A DNA stretch of 64,000 nt from Rhabdophis nuchalis (GCA_039707465.1 CM077649.1:15910501-15974500), one strand, 5' to 3'; shown: positions 46,700 to 58,624, counted from the first letter of the stretch. A program made the numbers and translations. Notes: generated by a model from the sequence alone, not told the origin.

Positions 46700-46740
<41 letters not shown>
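46698..46740. repeat. (CAA)n microsatellite at CR1 tail
   Basis: About 14 CAA units abutting the 3' end of the minus-strand CR1 fragment at 46741. Confidence 0.96.
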
Positions 46741-46741
<1 letters not shown>

Positions 46742-46895
46742 ATTTTATTTTTATATACCGCGTCCTCTCCCCAAGGGGACTCGGAGCGGTGTACAGGGAA
46801 AAATTAAAACACATAAAAATATACAAAAATAGATACAATAAATAAAAACAAATTGAATTTAATTGTCCCTGCACTAAAATCCCCATATTACACTA
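46741..46895 (-). mobile_element. CR1 3' UTR fragment
   Basis: Complement of TACACCGCTCCGAGTCCCC (46776-46796), then the A-rich 3' UTR to GTCCCTGCACTAAAATCCCC. No coding part. Confidence 0.85.
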
Positions 46896-47139
46896 GTGGG
46901 GAAGGATATCCATGTTCCTTTTCTACTGGTGGCTTCCCATATCTTTCTCCAAGATTTGAAGTGATTGATTGAATGCCCCACATCATCTTATTTTGTTTGG
47001 TACAGTTTTTTAGCAGGATTCAGTAACTGCCTATGTAAATATCTTATGGCAAACACTTCTTCAGTTCCTCTTGATGACAAATAAATACGGCTTCCACAAC
47101 AGTTCAGAAATGACGCTTTGTCTAAAGTTGCTGCATTAT

Positions 47140-47310
47140 TTATTATTTTATTATTTATCATTTTTATATCCCACACCCATCTCCCACAGAGGGACCCGGG
47201 GCGGCGCACAGGAAAATTAAAAAATACAAATATACAAAAATACAAAAACTCTTAAAACTATATTAAACCAAACCCTGTGCTAAAACATAATTAAAACCCC
47301 CAAATCAAAA
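47140..47310 (-). mobile_element. CR1 3' UTR fragment
   Basis: Complement of CGCCGCCCCGGGTCCCTCTG at 47190-47210 with a TTATT-rich tail (47140-47160) toward lower coordinates. Confidence 0.85.
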
Positions 47311-47322
47311 CTTTGATCAGAT

Positions 47323-47364
<42 letters not shown>
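47323..47364. repeat. (ATCA)n microsatellite at CR1 tail
   Basis: Ten TCAA units abutting the CR1 3' terminus at 47366. Confidence 0.96.
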
Positions 47365-47365
<1 letters not shown>

Positions 47366-47734
47366 TTTTTATTTATATAACCGCATCCTCTCCCCAAGGG
47401 GACTCGGAGCGGTGCACAGGGAAAAATTAAAATACTATTAAAAATATATACATAAAACAAATACGATGATAAAAACGAATTAAACCGAAATTGTCCCTGC
47501 TCTAAAATCCTCTCAATTTAAATTATACTAAAAAACCCCTAAAACCCTATCAAAAGACGGAAGACTAACCTAAAAAAAATAGGCCGGCCAAGCAGGAAAA
47601 GTGTGTTTTCAATTTTTGACGGAAGGAGCGGAGGTCCGTGGTTGTTCTGATTTCGGGGGGAAGGTCGTTCCAGAGGGCCAGGGCCGCCACAGAGAAGGCC
47701 CTTCCCCTGGGCGTCACCCGCTGGCATAGCCTAG
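47366..47734 (-). mobile_element. CR1 LINE 3' end
   Basis: The 3' UTR (complement of GCACCGCTCCGAGTCCCC at 47398-47417) and C-terminal codons on the minus strand (MPAGDAQGKGLLCGG in one frame; GRAFSVAALALWNDLPPEIR-type in the other). It is truncated at about 47730, just where the next CR1 copy begins. Confidence 0.88.
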
Positions 47735-47755
47735 TAATAGTAATAGTTCGGTATT

Positions 47756-48004
47756 GGGTAGTTCATGCCAGGCCAGCTAGATGAAAAAAATGCATTTTTA
47801 AGCGCTGGCAGAACAGGCGGAGGTCTGAGGTGACACGGAGTTCGGAAGGAAGGTTGTTCCAGAGGGTTGGGCCCACCACAGAGAAGACCCTCCCCCTGGG
47901 CGTCGCCAACCAGCCGACGGCACCCGGGGAAGACCCTCTCTGTGGGAGCAAATCGGTCGTAGGGACGTATGGGGCAGCAGATGGTCTCGCAGGTAACTAG
48001 GCTT
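47756..48004 (-). mobile_element. CR1 LINE C-terminal fragment
   Basis: Minus-strand frame 47951-47763 gives LATPRGRVFSVVGPTLWNNLPSELR to FHLAGLA; a second frame covers the upstream YLRDHLLPHTSLRPI part. It is the fourth CR1 piece in 1.3 kb, all in the same orientation, and lacks its own 3' UTR. Confidence 0.85.
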
Positions 48005-48009
48005 TAGCA

Positions 48010-49290
48010 TTAGCTACTATGTATGCCTTTTAATCTTGGTTGAAGATTTGTCTTCATTGAACATCCAGATATGTTGGATTACAACTGCTGGAAATGGTGG
48101 AGTTTAATATTTGGAGAACTTTTGCATTTCTTTTTCAAATGATTCTCAGACAGGTGAGCTCACCTATTGTATATTTATTTTCATGTCCTTTAGACTCTTT
48201 GCAATTAACACAGGGTGACCAAAACTAAATCTGCAAGTTGGTACATGCTGTGTACTGATGGCTTTGTGCAATTCTATTTCTCAGGTTTAAAGCTGCTAAG
48301 TGACACAATGGATTTCCTGTTTCCCTGGCTCATATATATCATACTGTAATGCTTTTCTTTGCTCTTTGTTTATATAGATCCAGGCTAAAAGAAAGGTATT
48401 TGAAAATGAAGGCACTTGTTAGGACTGGAAAAGCCTTTGTCTGGTTTCTCAAATGCATTATAGTGGAAGATCTTCTCCTTTGAAGTATGTGGTAAGAATA
48501 GGTTGAGAGATAAATTGAATCCTCCAATACAATATACAATTGTATGAGTCATGAGAACTTTGGAAAGGATCAGCCAGTTAAAGAGTGAAGATTTAAAGGG
48601 AGAAATGGTGCCCCAATTAGGATTTGAGGAAAGTAGTAGTGGAGGAAAGCATATCTGAACAAGAAAGGATTTTGATGTGCATGAAGGCTAATTATAGGAT
48701 ACTTGTGTTTTATTAGCTCAGTGCTCAAAATCTTGTAAGAACTCTTAATGGGACATACACTTCCTTACCAAGGAGTTCTTAAATAGTGTACAGTCTGGGT
48801 TGAAATTACAAGCTTTTATGTAGGGGCCTGGAAGGTTGTCAAAATTATGTTGATTTTCCATTTCAACACAAGGCTCTTCAGATTTCTCCCATTCTTCATG
48901 TTTTAATTACTGAACAAATCCGTGCTTCAGTAGATAGTTTAAAGCAGTGTGCAAACTTGGGAGTATGCAAATTAAAAGAGCTTTGAGAAGTTGGTTGATA
49001 GATGGATTTTATGCAGTTTGTTCTTCCGGGTTTTTTTTTTAAAATTCAGTGATTGGGTTCATTGGGTTGGTATTGATATATAATTGAAATAATGAATTGT
49101 GAACATTGATTTATTTCAGTTGTTAACTTTTACTGATCAGGGAGTTACATTTAATGGGCTAAATGGCCCCTTCCAACTCAGGGATTAAAATGATTGTAGA
49201 GTCAACTCATTACGTATTAGAATACTTAGATTTGTAATATACGAGATTACTTGAAAGATAGAAAAAACATAGTCCAAATAATGGAAATAT
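48010..49290. other. Unique DNA
   Basis: No gene or element recognised. Confidence 0.5.
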
Positions 49291-49302
49291 GATCTGACCT
49301 AA

Positions 49303-49437
49303 CCTATCCTATCCTATCCTATCCTATCCTATCCTAGCCTAGCCTAGCCTAGCCTAGCCTAGCCTAGCCTAGCCTAGCCTAACCTAACCTAACCTAACCT
49401 AACCTAACCTAACCTAACCTAACCTAACCTAACCTAA
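49303..49437. repeat. Pentamer array (CCTAT)n(CCTAG)n(CCTAA)n
   Basis: Three pure blocks of about 6, 10 and 11 pentamers, differing only in the fifth base. It is not the vertebrate telomere hexamer. Confidence 0.97.
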
Positions 49438-49504
49438 CGTGTTATCTTTATATTGTTTTCCAAAGGCATATTCCTTTAATAATACTTCTCTATTTAAGAG
49501 ATGG

Positions 49505-49872
49505 AGAGAGCCAATTTGGTATAGTGGTTAAGGGATCAGGCTGAAAACTGGAAGTAGCTTAGTTCAGGGGTCTCCAACCTTTGCAACTTTAAGTCTGAAG
49601 GACTTCAGCTCCCAGAATTCTCCAGCCAGCAAAGCTGGCTGGAGAATTCTGGGAGCTGAAGTCCTTCAGACTTAAAGTTGCAAAGGTTGGAGACCCCTGG
49701 CTTAGTTTACTCCTGCCTTGGGCACAAAATCAGCTTCATATCCTTAGGCCAATCACACTCTCTTAGCCCTAGGAAAAGGGCCATGGCAAACAACTTACAA
49801 AATCTTGCCAAGAAAACTACAGGGACTTTTCTGGCAGTTTCCCAGAGTCAAGATTGATTTGAAGGCACTTAA
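49505..49872 (+). mobile_element. Sauria-type SINE, interrupted by a MITE
   Basis: tRNA-like head GAGCCAATTTGGTATAGTGG with A box; body after the MITE (GCCTTGGGCACAAAATCAGC, AGGCCAATCACACTCTCTTAG); 3' part GCCATGGCAAACAACTTACA then CTTGCCAAGAAAACTACAGG and GAGTCAAGATTGATTTGAAG, which resembles the BovB 3' tail. The (CA)n at 49873-49896 follows. Confidence 0.88.
49565..49699. mobile_element. hAT hairpin MITE, subfamily A, nested in SINE
   Basis: 135 bp, near-perfect palindrome. Perfect target duplication GCTTAGTT (49557-49564, 49700-49707), central TA. Confidence 0.95.
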
Positions 49873-49899
49873 AACACACACACACACACACACACATAA

Positions 49900-51160
49900 A
49901 CCAACTTACTTTATTTGTTCTTGAAACTGCTTCTTCCTTCCTTTTCAGGCAAAACAGAATGTGTTTTGACTTTTTGTTGACTGATAATCCACATTCCTCT
50001 TGTAATTTAAAACATTCTTTTTCTCTTAGGTAGATGTAGACCTAGATTTAAAACAGTGAGGAATTTATCTGTTACATTAGAAACCAGTGTTTTCATATGA
50101 TTTGGACTGTAATAGATAACAAGCTGCCCTCCAGATGTTTTGGCTACAACTTTCATAATTCCCGACTATGCTACAACTAGTGAGAGTTATAATCCAAATC
50201 TGAAGGATGTTAGATAATTTAACTCTTAGATGGGGATTCAGTTGATATACTTTAAGCTCTTTTGTGAATGAGTCTTGTATCCAAAATCTGATTTGTCTGC
50301 TTTTGATAGTGGTACTTGAATATTAAAGGGGTAAATTTAAATTTATGCTGTGTCTAATATCTTCATGATAACTGATAATAAGCCCAAATCAGTCTATAGG
50401 AGAATGAATGCCTATTGTTTCATAATAATTTTAATTTTTTACAAAACAAATAACAGCTAACATGAACTAACCACCAGGAAGAAAGATAAAGAGGAGAAGG
50501 GTAGATAGAAATAGAGATGCCGAATGATATAAAGAAAAAGAAAAGAAATAAAACATGTATAAATAATTTTTATTTATTTATGATTTGAATTTGTATACCT
50601 TTCCTAACTTTCAACTTCTTCCAAGGTTATAAGAAACACATTAACCACTTAGTTTAATACTATAATATGATGTCCATTTTCCCCCCAAAAGGAAAATTTT
50701 AAATTTTAGCAATGATCAAATCCATATGTCATAATTTGTTTTTTTTTTAAATTTCCTGCAAAAAATGCATAAAAAAGGTTTCAAATTGTAGATACATTTC
50801 TTCAGTGACTTTTCTCTCACAAGAGTTGAATGCCTCTTAATTGAAGATTATGGATCTTAGTCTACCATGCAAAATCGGTGCAGATCAGTAGATTTTTTTT
50901 AAAAACCCTTGTTCTTGGGCTGAAAGAAAGTGACTGGCTGAAAGATTAGATGCCACTTCTAGTCTAGCGCCTTAATTAACTGCTACATTACACTGACTAT
51001 CATTCTCATATGAATTTGTGTGCGTGTGTGTGTGTGTAACTATGTATGTATATAAAATCTCCCCCTCATGATTAGCAGGAACCCATATTTGTTGGACAGA
51101 ACCTTGCAAATATTAAAGTGATATTGTGCCCCCTTGGGATAAGGAGTGGTTAATTGTAGA
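49900..51160. other. AT-rich unique DNA
   Basis: No gene recognised. A-rich stretch 50440-50560 may be an old LINE 3' UTR. (TG)n at 51014-51038. Confidence 0.45.
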
Positions 51161-51289
51161 TATGTGATTGTATTTTTTTTACCAATATACTGATATTTCA
51201 GACTTTACAGTGATCTTTTCTACGTATAAAAAATTGAACAATAGTATGATTGCTATACTGAGGTATGAAAATGCAGTGTGCGTGTGTGT

Positions 51290-51545
51290 GGTGGGGGTTG
51301 ATTGGCTGTGTAGTTGTATCATGATTGGTAGATTGGTACTGGCTGTGTGTCTGTTGTTCTTTTGTGTTGTAATGACCTGGGTGGTGGGTGGGGCTCGTTT
51401 GTTGACTAGGGCTGGTGTCCAGATGTCTGGTAGGTGGGAGGTATCGTCACGCTTATTCATGTTGTGGGGGTGTTTCTCTATTTTGATGGCTTCCATAATT
51501 ATTCTCTTGTTGAAGTGTTCAGTTTTGGAGATTAATTTGGTTCCA
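51290..51545 (-). mobile_element. Inverted copy of the Penelope-like element 3' end
   Basis: The minus strand (51545 to 51290) matches the plus strand at about 52100-52345 almost base for base: both code KLISKTEHFNKRIIMEAIxIE KHPHNMNK and then the same Asn/Thr/Gln-rich tail. So the element begins with its own 3' end in reverse, as in many Penelope-like insertions. The (TG)-rich block at 51280-51295 marks its outer edge. Confidence 0.88.
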
Positions 51546-52540
51546 CACCATCTACCAGAAAAAACACACACCAACCGCTACCTAAACGCACAATCCCATC
51601 CTGCACAGATCAACTCTGTAGCCAAGACCCTCATCTCCAGAAGCAAACGCCTAGCCGACAAAGACCACCTGAAAACTGAATTACACACTCTCATCAATGC
51701 ATTAATCTCCATCGGATTCCAAAGAAAAACAGTTACCAATCTAATACAAAAGGAGACACCCTCTAAGAACCGCGACACAGAACAGGACAATGGCATCGCT
51801 CTTCTCCCTTACATCAAAGGCACCACAGAAAAAATCAGCAAAATTCTCCACAAGCACAATATCAAGATAGCCTTCAACACTTACCAAAAAATAGCCAACA
51901 TCTTAAGAAACTCCAAAGACAAGATCCAGCTAAAAAGGAGTCTACGAAATACCATGCAAAATCTGCCCTGCAACATACATTGAACAAACCAATAGGAGAA
52001 TAAATGCATGCATCGCAGAACACAAGAACGTAGTAAGAAAAAAAAAAGAAAAAAACGTCCTCCTTTTTCAGCACCTTAAAGCTACAGGACATGAAATTGA
52101 TTTTGAAGGAGCCAAATTAATCTCCAAAACTGAACACTTCAACAAGAGAATAATTATGGAAGCCATTGAAATAGAGAAACACCCCCACAACATGAATAAA
52201 CCTGACAATACCTACCAGACATCTGGAAACCAGCCCTAGTCAACAAACAAGCCCCACCTACTAGCCAGGTCGTTACTACACAAAAGAACAACGGACACAC
52301 AGCCAGCACCAATCAGCAATCATGATACAACTACACAGCCAATCAACCCACTTACAGAAACAAAGCCAGCACTCCCCCCCCCCAAGATTTATAGTAAGAT
52401 GGCAACTCCGACCACGCTTTACTCACACAAATACGAAGCCAAAAACACCAGCCTGAAGATGGTGAGTGAGACCTCGCCGAAACATTGCCAAGACAATCTC
52501 AATCTTACATGGGAAAAGACCCGAATACAACAAGACCAGC
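51546..52540 (+). mobile_element. Penelope-like element, RT C-terminus and GIY-YIG endonuclease
   Basis: The frame 51546-51980 encodes the region after the RT palm: KTHTNRYLNAQSHPAQ (the conserved xPTHTDRYL motif), a Leu-rich part, LPYIKGTTEKISKILHKHNI and AFNT. A one-base shift near 51938 moves the frame; the next frame reads GVYEIPCKICPATYIEQTNR, the endonuclease GIY-YIG region with YIE in place of YIG, then LISKTEHFNKRIIMEAIEIE. The RT catalytic part is missing (5'-truncated). A nonfunctional copy. Confidence 0.88.
52453..52494 (+). ncRNA. Hammerhead ribozyme core in Penelope-like tail
   Basis: CUGAAGA (52453-52459, matching CUGANGA), stem II GGUGAG/CUCGCC with loop UGAGAC (52461-52478), then GAAA (52479-52482). 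A stem III AUUG/CAAU (52484-52497) can form but with a C-C mismatch next to the cleavage site, and no matching stem I was found. Hammerheads are known in Penelope-like elements; this one is probably decayed. Confidence 0.5.
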
Positions 52541-52567
52541 ATAGATAGATAGATAGATAGATAGATG

Positions 52568-52627
<60 letters not shown>
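52541..52627. repeat. (GATA)n microsatellite at PLE 3' end
   Basis: About 21 GATA units with one GATG. It starts exactly where the Penelope-like sequence ends. Confidence 0.97.
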
Positions 52628-52628
<1 letters not shown>

Positions 52629-52629
52629 A

Positions 52630-55200
52630 AAGTAAACTTCTGCAACCCATTTATGCATCCCCCCTTCTCTCACCTGGGGTCTAGTAAAAATAAAATGTAG
52701 GTAAGAAGAATCACAAAATGTTATCGGATTCTGTGATCTTCAGTTGCTTAATCAATCTGTATAACGATTGACCATGAAGGGCCTATTCTTTTAGAAGCAT
52801 TCATCCAGAAAGAACAGTTTATGTTTATTTTCTTACAATTCCGCTTAGAGCGAGGGCTGCTAAAATGGTAAAGATTCACAGGGGCAAATGGAACATTATT
52901 CTCTCAGTTGGGCAGATGGCTGTGACTTTTGTAACAATGGTATTAATAACCTCAGTAGGCTGCACAGGGAACAAAATGTGAAGTAATTGAGTTTATTTTG
53001 GATATATTTATAGTGAAGAAACGACCACATATTTTACTCAAAATGGAAAAATTTGTTGCTACCTTGAATATGTGACAAATAGAAAGTCGTGTACATAACG
53101 ATTTAAAAACTGATGAAAGACAGTAATTTGTAAACTGGTGAGAAACTGGAAAGTAGGTTTATAGATTATGAAACAATTAGTTTTGTTTCCATAGTTCAAT
53201 TGATATAAATTAATAACCACAGCTTTATGGATAAATTAATGTACTGTAGAAAAATAATACATTTTGGGCGGACTGTTTCACAGGATTATTTACTATCATA
53301 AAGTAATATCATATACTTTACTATGAACTGCCCAAATCAGGACCAAAAATATTGAAATGTGAAGAGTATCTCCAGATGTAAAGCCATTAAACTATGATCT
53401 CTCTCTGAGTAATATAAACAAATGATTATTGTTGTATTGTAACTGTACTGCCTTTATAAAGATACTATCCGTGCCATAAAGAGAAAAAAAGAAATGTTTT
53501 CATATTAGAAGAAGCTGAAGCTGATCTCTACCCCTGATGTGTATCTGTGTGTGTCATTTAATTTACAGCTTTCAATTTGGACATCATCTTTGGGAGTAGC
53601 TTCCCTCACGAGATATGTATTGCCCTAAAGATGTGCTGGCTTTTAAAAATATGATGTGCTAAATTGTTGCTGCTGGGCCTTCTTCAGTGTGACTTGGAAT
53701 GCTGAACTTCAAGACTGCACAGCATCAAGGTCATTGAACTGCTTTTCTCATGGAGCAAAGGTATTTTTTCCTATTATGTAGCATTGTAAATCCTTTGTTT
53801 TAAACCTTAATGCATCCAATGCAGATTTGAATAGTCCCATTGGTTTGGTCCGACTAGTTTTTCCCAGCAATTACCTTGGGTTTATTTTGGTTAAATATGC
53901 ATTCAACCTATTCAATGATGAACAATTTGCATGTTCATTTCAGGATTCTAAGATATTCAATAAGTGATGCAAACATAAAAGCAAATTTGTGGATGCAAAA
54001 CTAAGCACATTCTTGTTACCTTACCATTTGCCTATTTTGAGGATGGACAGTACTTTAGTGTCAGAGCATATCCTGTACATCCAGAAATTCCAGATTCGGC
54101 CTCTAACATCTCTAAGTAGAATAGGGGAAAACCTGAAATGTTAGGAAAATCTGCCTGTCAATGTAGAAAGGTTTCCTTCAACTGATTGGCTAGGGAAGCG
54201 CCAAGTTGTTGTCTAATATAGTAAAAAAAGAAGCAAGGTTAAGAAGGTAATATTGTACCAGTCTATATAACAAATTGATGTAGAATGCCTTAATATATTC
54301 TTATTACATTCATTATTATCTATAGATGTGTAGCAAGTCGTAAAATATATATTTTACGACTTGCTACACATCTTATATTTCAGAGTGCACAATTTATGAA
54401 TAAGGATGACAATTGACAAAAATTTATATATCCAGGTTTCTTGTGCTAGAATGACTTTAATGCTTAAGAAGATTACATGAAAATCTTCTCAAGGTTCCTT
54501 GCAAAAATGAATCAAGTCATGGTTAATTTGATATGGAACAATCCCCCAGTGTCTTTCGTTATGTTGCTAAACAATCTCAGATGTAGACAATTCTTTTCAG
54601 TTTCCCAAGGTTCTTATCTAACAGTCCCCAAGGATGACACACTTCCCATGCTGCAAACCTGTGCAAATAAAAAATGGCTTTATTTCTATGCAGCCATCAC
54701 TCTGAAATTATGGAGCCATGATGTCAAGTGAACTCATCAGATTCCGATGCTTCTAATGGAAAAACTGCAATTGGTAAGTCAACATTCTAAGCATAGTATC
54801 ATTTCTTATTACTGTTATCATGATTGCTATCATGATAACTGTTAGGAGTGTTATATCATAATTTACTAAACGTTTCTTGCTCATATCACTAAGAAAGCTT
54901 CATGCTTCTAACTTCTAATTATGCTTGAGTTAGAATTCTGCATATTCTCTTAAAAGAAAGGTGGTATATGAAGATGGTGCACAATGATGCATAATTCTTG
55001 CAAAATAAAACAAAACCCCTCTACATATATAATACATTACAATAATTAATTGTAGTGGATAGTGAAAATGTAACAAAGAAAATGTAAAAAAGAAAAAAGA
55101 GGCAAATGCTATATAACAAATAATTAGTAAAAGAAATCTAAATTATCTAAATTATCTAAATTATGCTTGCACTTGAAATAAGTGTATTTTTTGGCAATCT
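52630..55200. other. AT-rich unique DNA
   Basis: No gene identified. Contains the palindrome at 54324-54373. A frame at 53576-53660 preceded by TTACAG was considered as an exon and rejected. Confidence 0.5.
54324..54373. repeat. Perfect 50-bp palindrome
   Basis: AGATGTGTAGCAAGTCGTAA... to its exact complement, 25-bp arms without a spacer, centre ATAT. Unlike the hAT MITEs it has no CAGGG ends; TAT flanks both sides (TAT/TAT), so it may be a TA-type micro-MITE or a replication-made inversion. Confidence 0.9.
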
Positions 55201-55204
55201 ACCT

Positions 55205-55815
55205 TTAAAAATATATAGAGCTGAAAGATGCAGAAAAGAATGAATCAAATGACTGGGGAACTAGACTAATTCCCCTACAAGGAAATATAGGAACTCTGGA
55301 TTTTATACTTGGAATAAGAGTAATTAAAGGAAGGTATGATAAATGCATATAAAGTCATGCATGGTAAGAAAAATGCAGCTAGGGAGAATATTTTTTTTCC
55401 AGAATGTTAGAGCACACAATCATTTATTGTCATAAATTCAGACAGTTTCAAGCTAATAAAGCAAGTATTTCTTTAAACAATGCATACTTAAACTATTTCA
55501 TTTACTGGATGTACATGGTGATGACACAACAAATTTTGTGCTTTGTCAAAAAAATTTTTAAAAGGCTAGTTGAATTTATAAAAGACCGAGCTATCAATGG
55601 TTACTAGCTTGATGGCTATGGACTACCTCTGGAAACAGTGCATGTTAAGTGCAACAATGAAATAGATCTGTTGTTCTTCCATCCATATTTATGAGCTTCT
55701 CAAATGCATCTGGCTGACCAAGAAGTGATACATTATGCTGGACAAGGTGACTCTGCTCTGATCCAACAAGCGGTCCCCCTACATTCTCAAATTATTTTGA
55801 AGAATTTTAAACCAG
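55205..55815 (+). mobile_element. Old CR1/L2-like LINE 3' part
   Basis: Text order fits a C-terminal LINE part common in reptiles: 'AAAGTCATGCATGGTA', 'AGAATGTTAGAGCACACAAT', 'FKRLVEFIKDRAINGY' (55560-55607) and 'GGTTACTAGCTTGATGGCTATG GACTACCTC' (55598-55628). Many stops. Confidence 0.6.
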
Positions 55816-55819
55816 AAGA

Positions 55820-56910
55820 GGTTCAAATAATATGTTATATTTTTTCTTTTTCTGATTGAAATTTTGTGTATGTAACTTTAACATCCCCCCCCACCGCCCC
55901 ACTTAGATACAAATAAAAATTTATGCACCTTAATTTGCAGAGAAATTATGCTGATACATAGTGCCCAAAAGGTAAGTTAGATGTAGAGCAGGCATTTGTA
56001 CTGGATACTATAGCCTCAAAATGAGTTATTAGAGTTGAAGCAGCTCCCTCCCTCCTTGTCTCTTTCTTTTCTGTTGGAAACCATACTTGAGATGTTTCTG
56101 AAGCTGAAGAATTGACAGGTTGCTGTTTTTCTAGCCAAAGATGCAAATTCTTTTTTAAAATAGTCGAAGCTGATAGAAGAAAATGTAAAATTAATTCCCA
56201 GTAATAAATGTTAAGTATTATACATTTGCCTAATTATTGATGAGAACATTTCCTTCTAGAATTACCTTTATGGCTAAAGATGAAGGAAAGAAAGACTGCC
56301 AGTGTTTTATGTGGCTATGTTTGCACACATCAAGAAGTAATGCTAAGACTGCATTCTGAAAGATGGGATTTCCTGTCTCAGATTAAATTCTTAACAAGAA
56401 TAAATTCTCTGGAGTAGCTTCCTATTATCCTGTGCTCTGCTAGAAGTGCTACAAATATTTCTGCTTTGTCTGGCTTTTAATCTATGATTTATTATTGTTT
56501 TTGACTTCTAGCGACTAGTGGGGGAAGTGATTTTAAGAGTTAGATGTGCAATTAATCTCAATGCACTGTTACTGTACAAATCAGTGAGACTTAAATTTTT
56601 CATGCTGTTTGAAGTGTTTACATTCAAAGGGCATATTAGAAAATCACCGCATCTATTTTTATGAATGTTGGCATATTAATTATACTGGCAAAAAATACAA
56701 CTGTTTTGTTTTCCTAAGTTAGATTAGAGGAAATGGAGCCCCATTTCTTTAAAGCTTGTTTCAGTTTTAGGTATCACACATATCTTTCTTAGTGTGCTTG
56801 CCAGCTCCCTGCTCTATTCTATTTTCTATTATTCTTTTTTGAAGAGAAAAGGAACCTGGAATACTGTACAGCAATGTTTAGACTTAGCTGTCTTCATTTT
56901 AGGAATGCCT
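55820..56910. other. Unique DNA
   Basis: No gene or element recognised. Confidence 0.5.
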
Positions 56911-56914
56911 AGGG

Positions 56915-57318
56915 GTCACTTTATTTATTTATTGATTTGTTTCGATTTATATACCGCCCTATTTTCCCCGAGGGGTCTCAGGGCGATGCACAGCAAGATA
57001 AAACCCAACAACACATACAAAATATAAAAGACAATTAAATTATTAGATCTGTGCTAAAATTTAGATAATATAAAAGTTAAAATCAATAAATATCAAAATT
57101 TAAAATTATATCCTTAGTCAATGTTAGGCCGGCTAGATGAAAGAAATGTGCTTTTAACATCCGACGGAAGAGGCGTAGGTCCGTGATGGTATGGATATCG
57201 GGCGGCAGGTCGTTCCAGAGGGCCGGACCCGCCACAGAGAAGGTCCTTCCCCTGGGAGTCGCCAGCCGGCATTGACCGGCTGGCGGCACCCTGAGGAGGC
57301 CCACTCTGTGGGAGCACA
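56915..57318 (-). mobile_element. CR1 LINE 3' end
   Basis: Minus-strand frame 57319-57083: SHRVGLLRVPPAGQCRLATP RGRTFSVAGPALWNDLPPDI to FHLAGLT. The 3' UTR (complement of GCATCGCCCTGAGACCCC at 56971-56990) ends in a (TTTA)n tail near 56920. It is 5'-truncated at about 57318. Confidence 0.9.
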
Positions 57319-57319
57319 A

Positions 57320-58620
57320 TACTTAAAGGCATTTGCAAAAACTTATTGAGAGAAATGAACATTCTGGGTTTTTTTTGTGTGTGCTTTTTATGTAACCATG
57401 TCATGTCTTTAGCTCTCACCCATTTTATAAGTGGATGTTTCCCCATTATTACCAGATTTAATTCTAAGAGAACGCCTAAAACAGATTCTTAACCCAATAC
57501 CCCCACATTAAATTATTCTGATCAGATTATGTAGTGCCAGCAAAAATTCTATGTTACTACATTCTTATTATTTTAACTGGATGCTAGTAACAGCAATGCA
57601 CTTTCTATTCTGCCTTTCAATGATGCAATCAGAGCAGCCAACATTATTGACAAATTGTTTTTGCAACATAAAGTTTGTAAAGGGTAATGTAATACTGTCT
57701 TTTGTTAGAAATAGGTGAAAATGCTTATCCATGTGCTCAGAGGGCAGCTAGTAAACCCAAACTGGCTACATATGAAGATATCTTCAATAGAGACACTAGC
57801 AACATTATTTTGAGTCTTGCTTGGCAGATGTTCAACTGTATTTAAATCCCAGATAAGTAGTAGGGTTTGGAGTCTAACATTAACACATTTAAGTTCTTCT
57901 GCAATTTGTTCCTAGGATGGAAAAATGATTTTTATTTTATGCATTTTCAGAAACAGTTGTACATATTATCATTGTATAATTATAATTTATTGTAAATCTC
58001 AATCATTCTTGATTTAAGTAACTACTTTATGTATTATTTTTAGATCATTGTTTTTTATTTACAAGCACAGAAACATAAAACAAGCATAAAACACAAAAAG
58101 AAGAATCTAAATCAGGGACAATAAAGTAAATGGAATAAAACAACTGGCAGCATTTCAGGAAGAAGCCATTATGTGAGCAGTCCATTAAAGCTAAAAACAA
58201 TAAATCATCTTCAAAAGCCTGACAAAATAAAAACCTCTTTGCTTTATGTGCAAAGTTGGATGTTGGAGAGAGACTTGATTTATTAAGTCCCTCAGAAAAA
58301 TGAAGGGAAGTATTGGAGAAAGCCATCAGAAACAAAGTCTTCTGTTGTTCATCTGCAATCTAAATAAATTAATCTTGTTGCAGCTTCAGAATGGGACTTT
58401 CCTAGACTGGAGCTCACTTAATGGTTGTAGTTCCAGAGTTAGTAGATGATCTTATTTTGTCAGATGTGTGATGGCACTCTATTGTCTTGTCTTCCTTACT
58501 TTGCTTCTTTCAGATTGGTTGCATTTCAGCTTCTTTAATAATAACAGCTGAAGTCTAGGTCAGATGGACGGTATCAGATTATAGAAAGCTGATGTGAAAG
58601 ATTTCCTGTTAAAAAAGTCC
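57320..58620. other. Unique DNA
   Basis: No gene or element recognised. Confidence 0.5.
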
Positions 58621-58624
58621 TTTT

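Noticed and set aside
49303..49437. Interstitial telomere
   Set aside because: The unit is the pentamer CCTAA/CCTAG/CCTAT, not CCCTAA.
53576..53660. Possible exon after TTTACAG (AFNLDIIFGSSFPHEICIALK)
   Set aside because: No protein family recognised and no clear donor; chance frame of this size is expected.
54477..54731. 84-aa frame
   Set aside because: No recognised motif, AT-rich surroundings and no splice or promoter signals.
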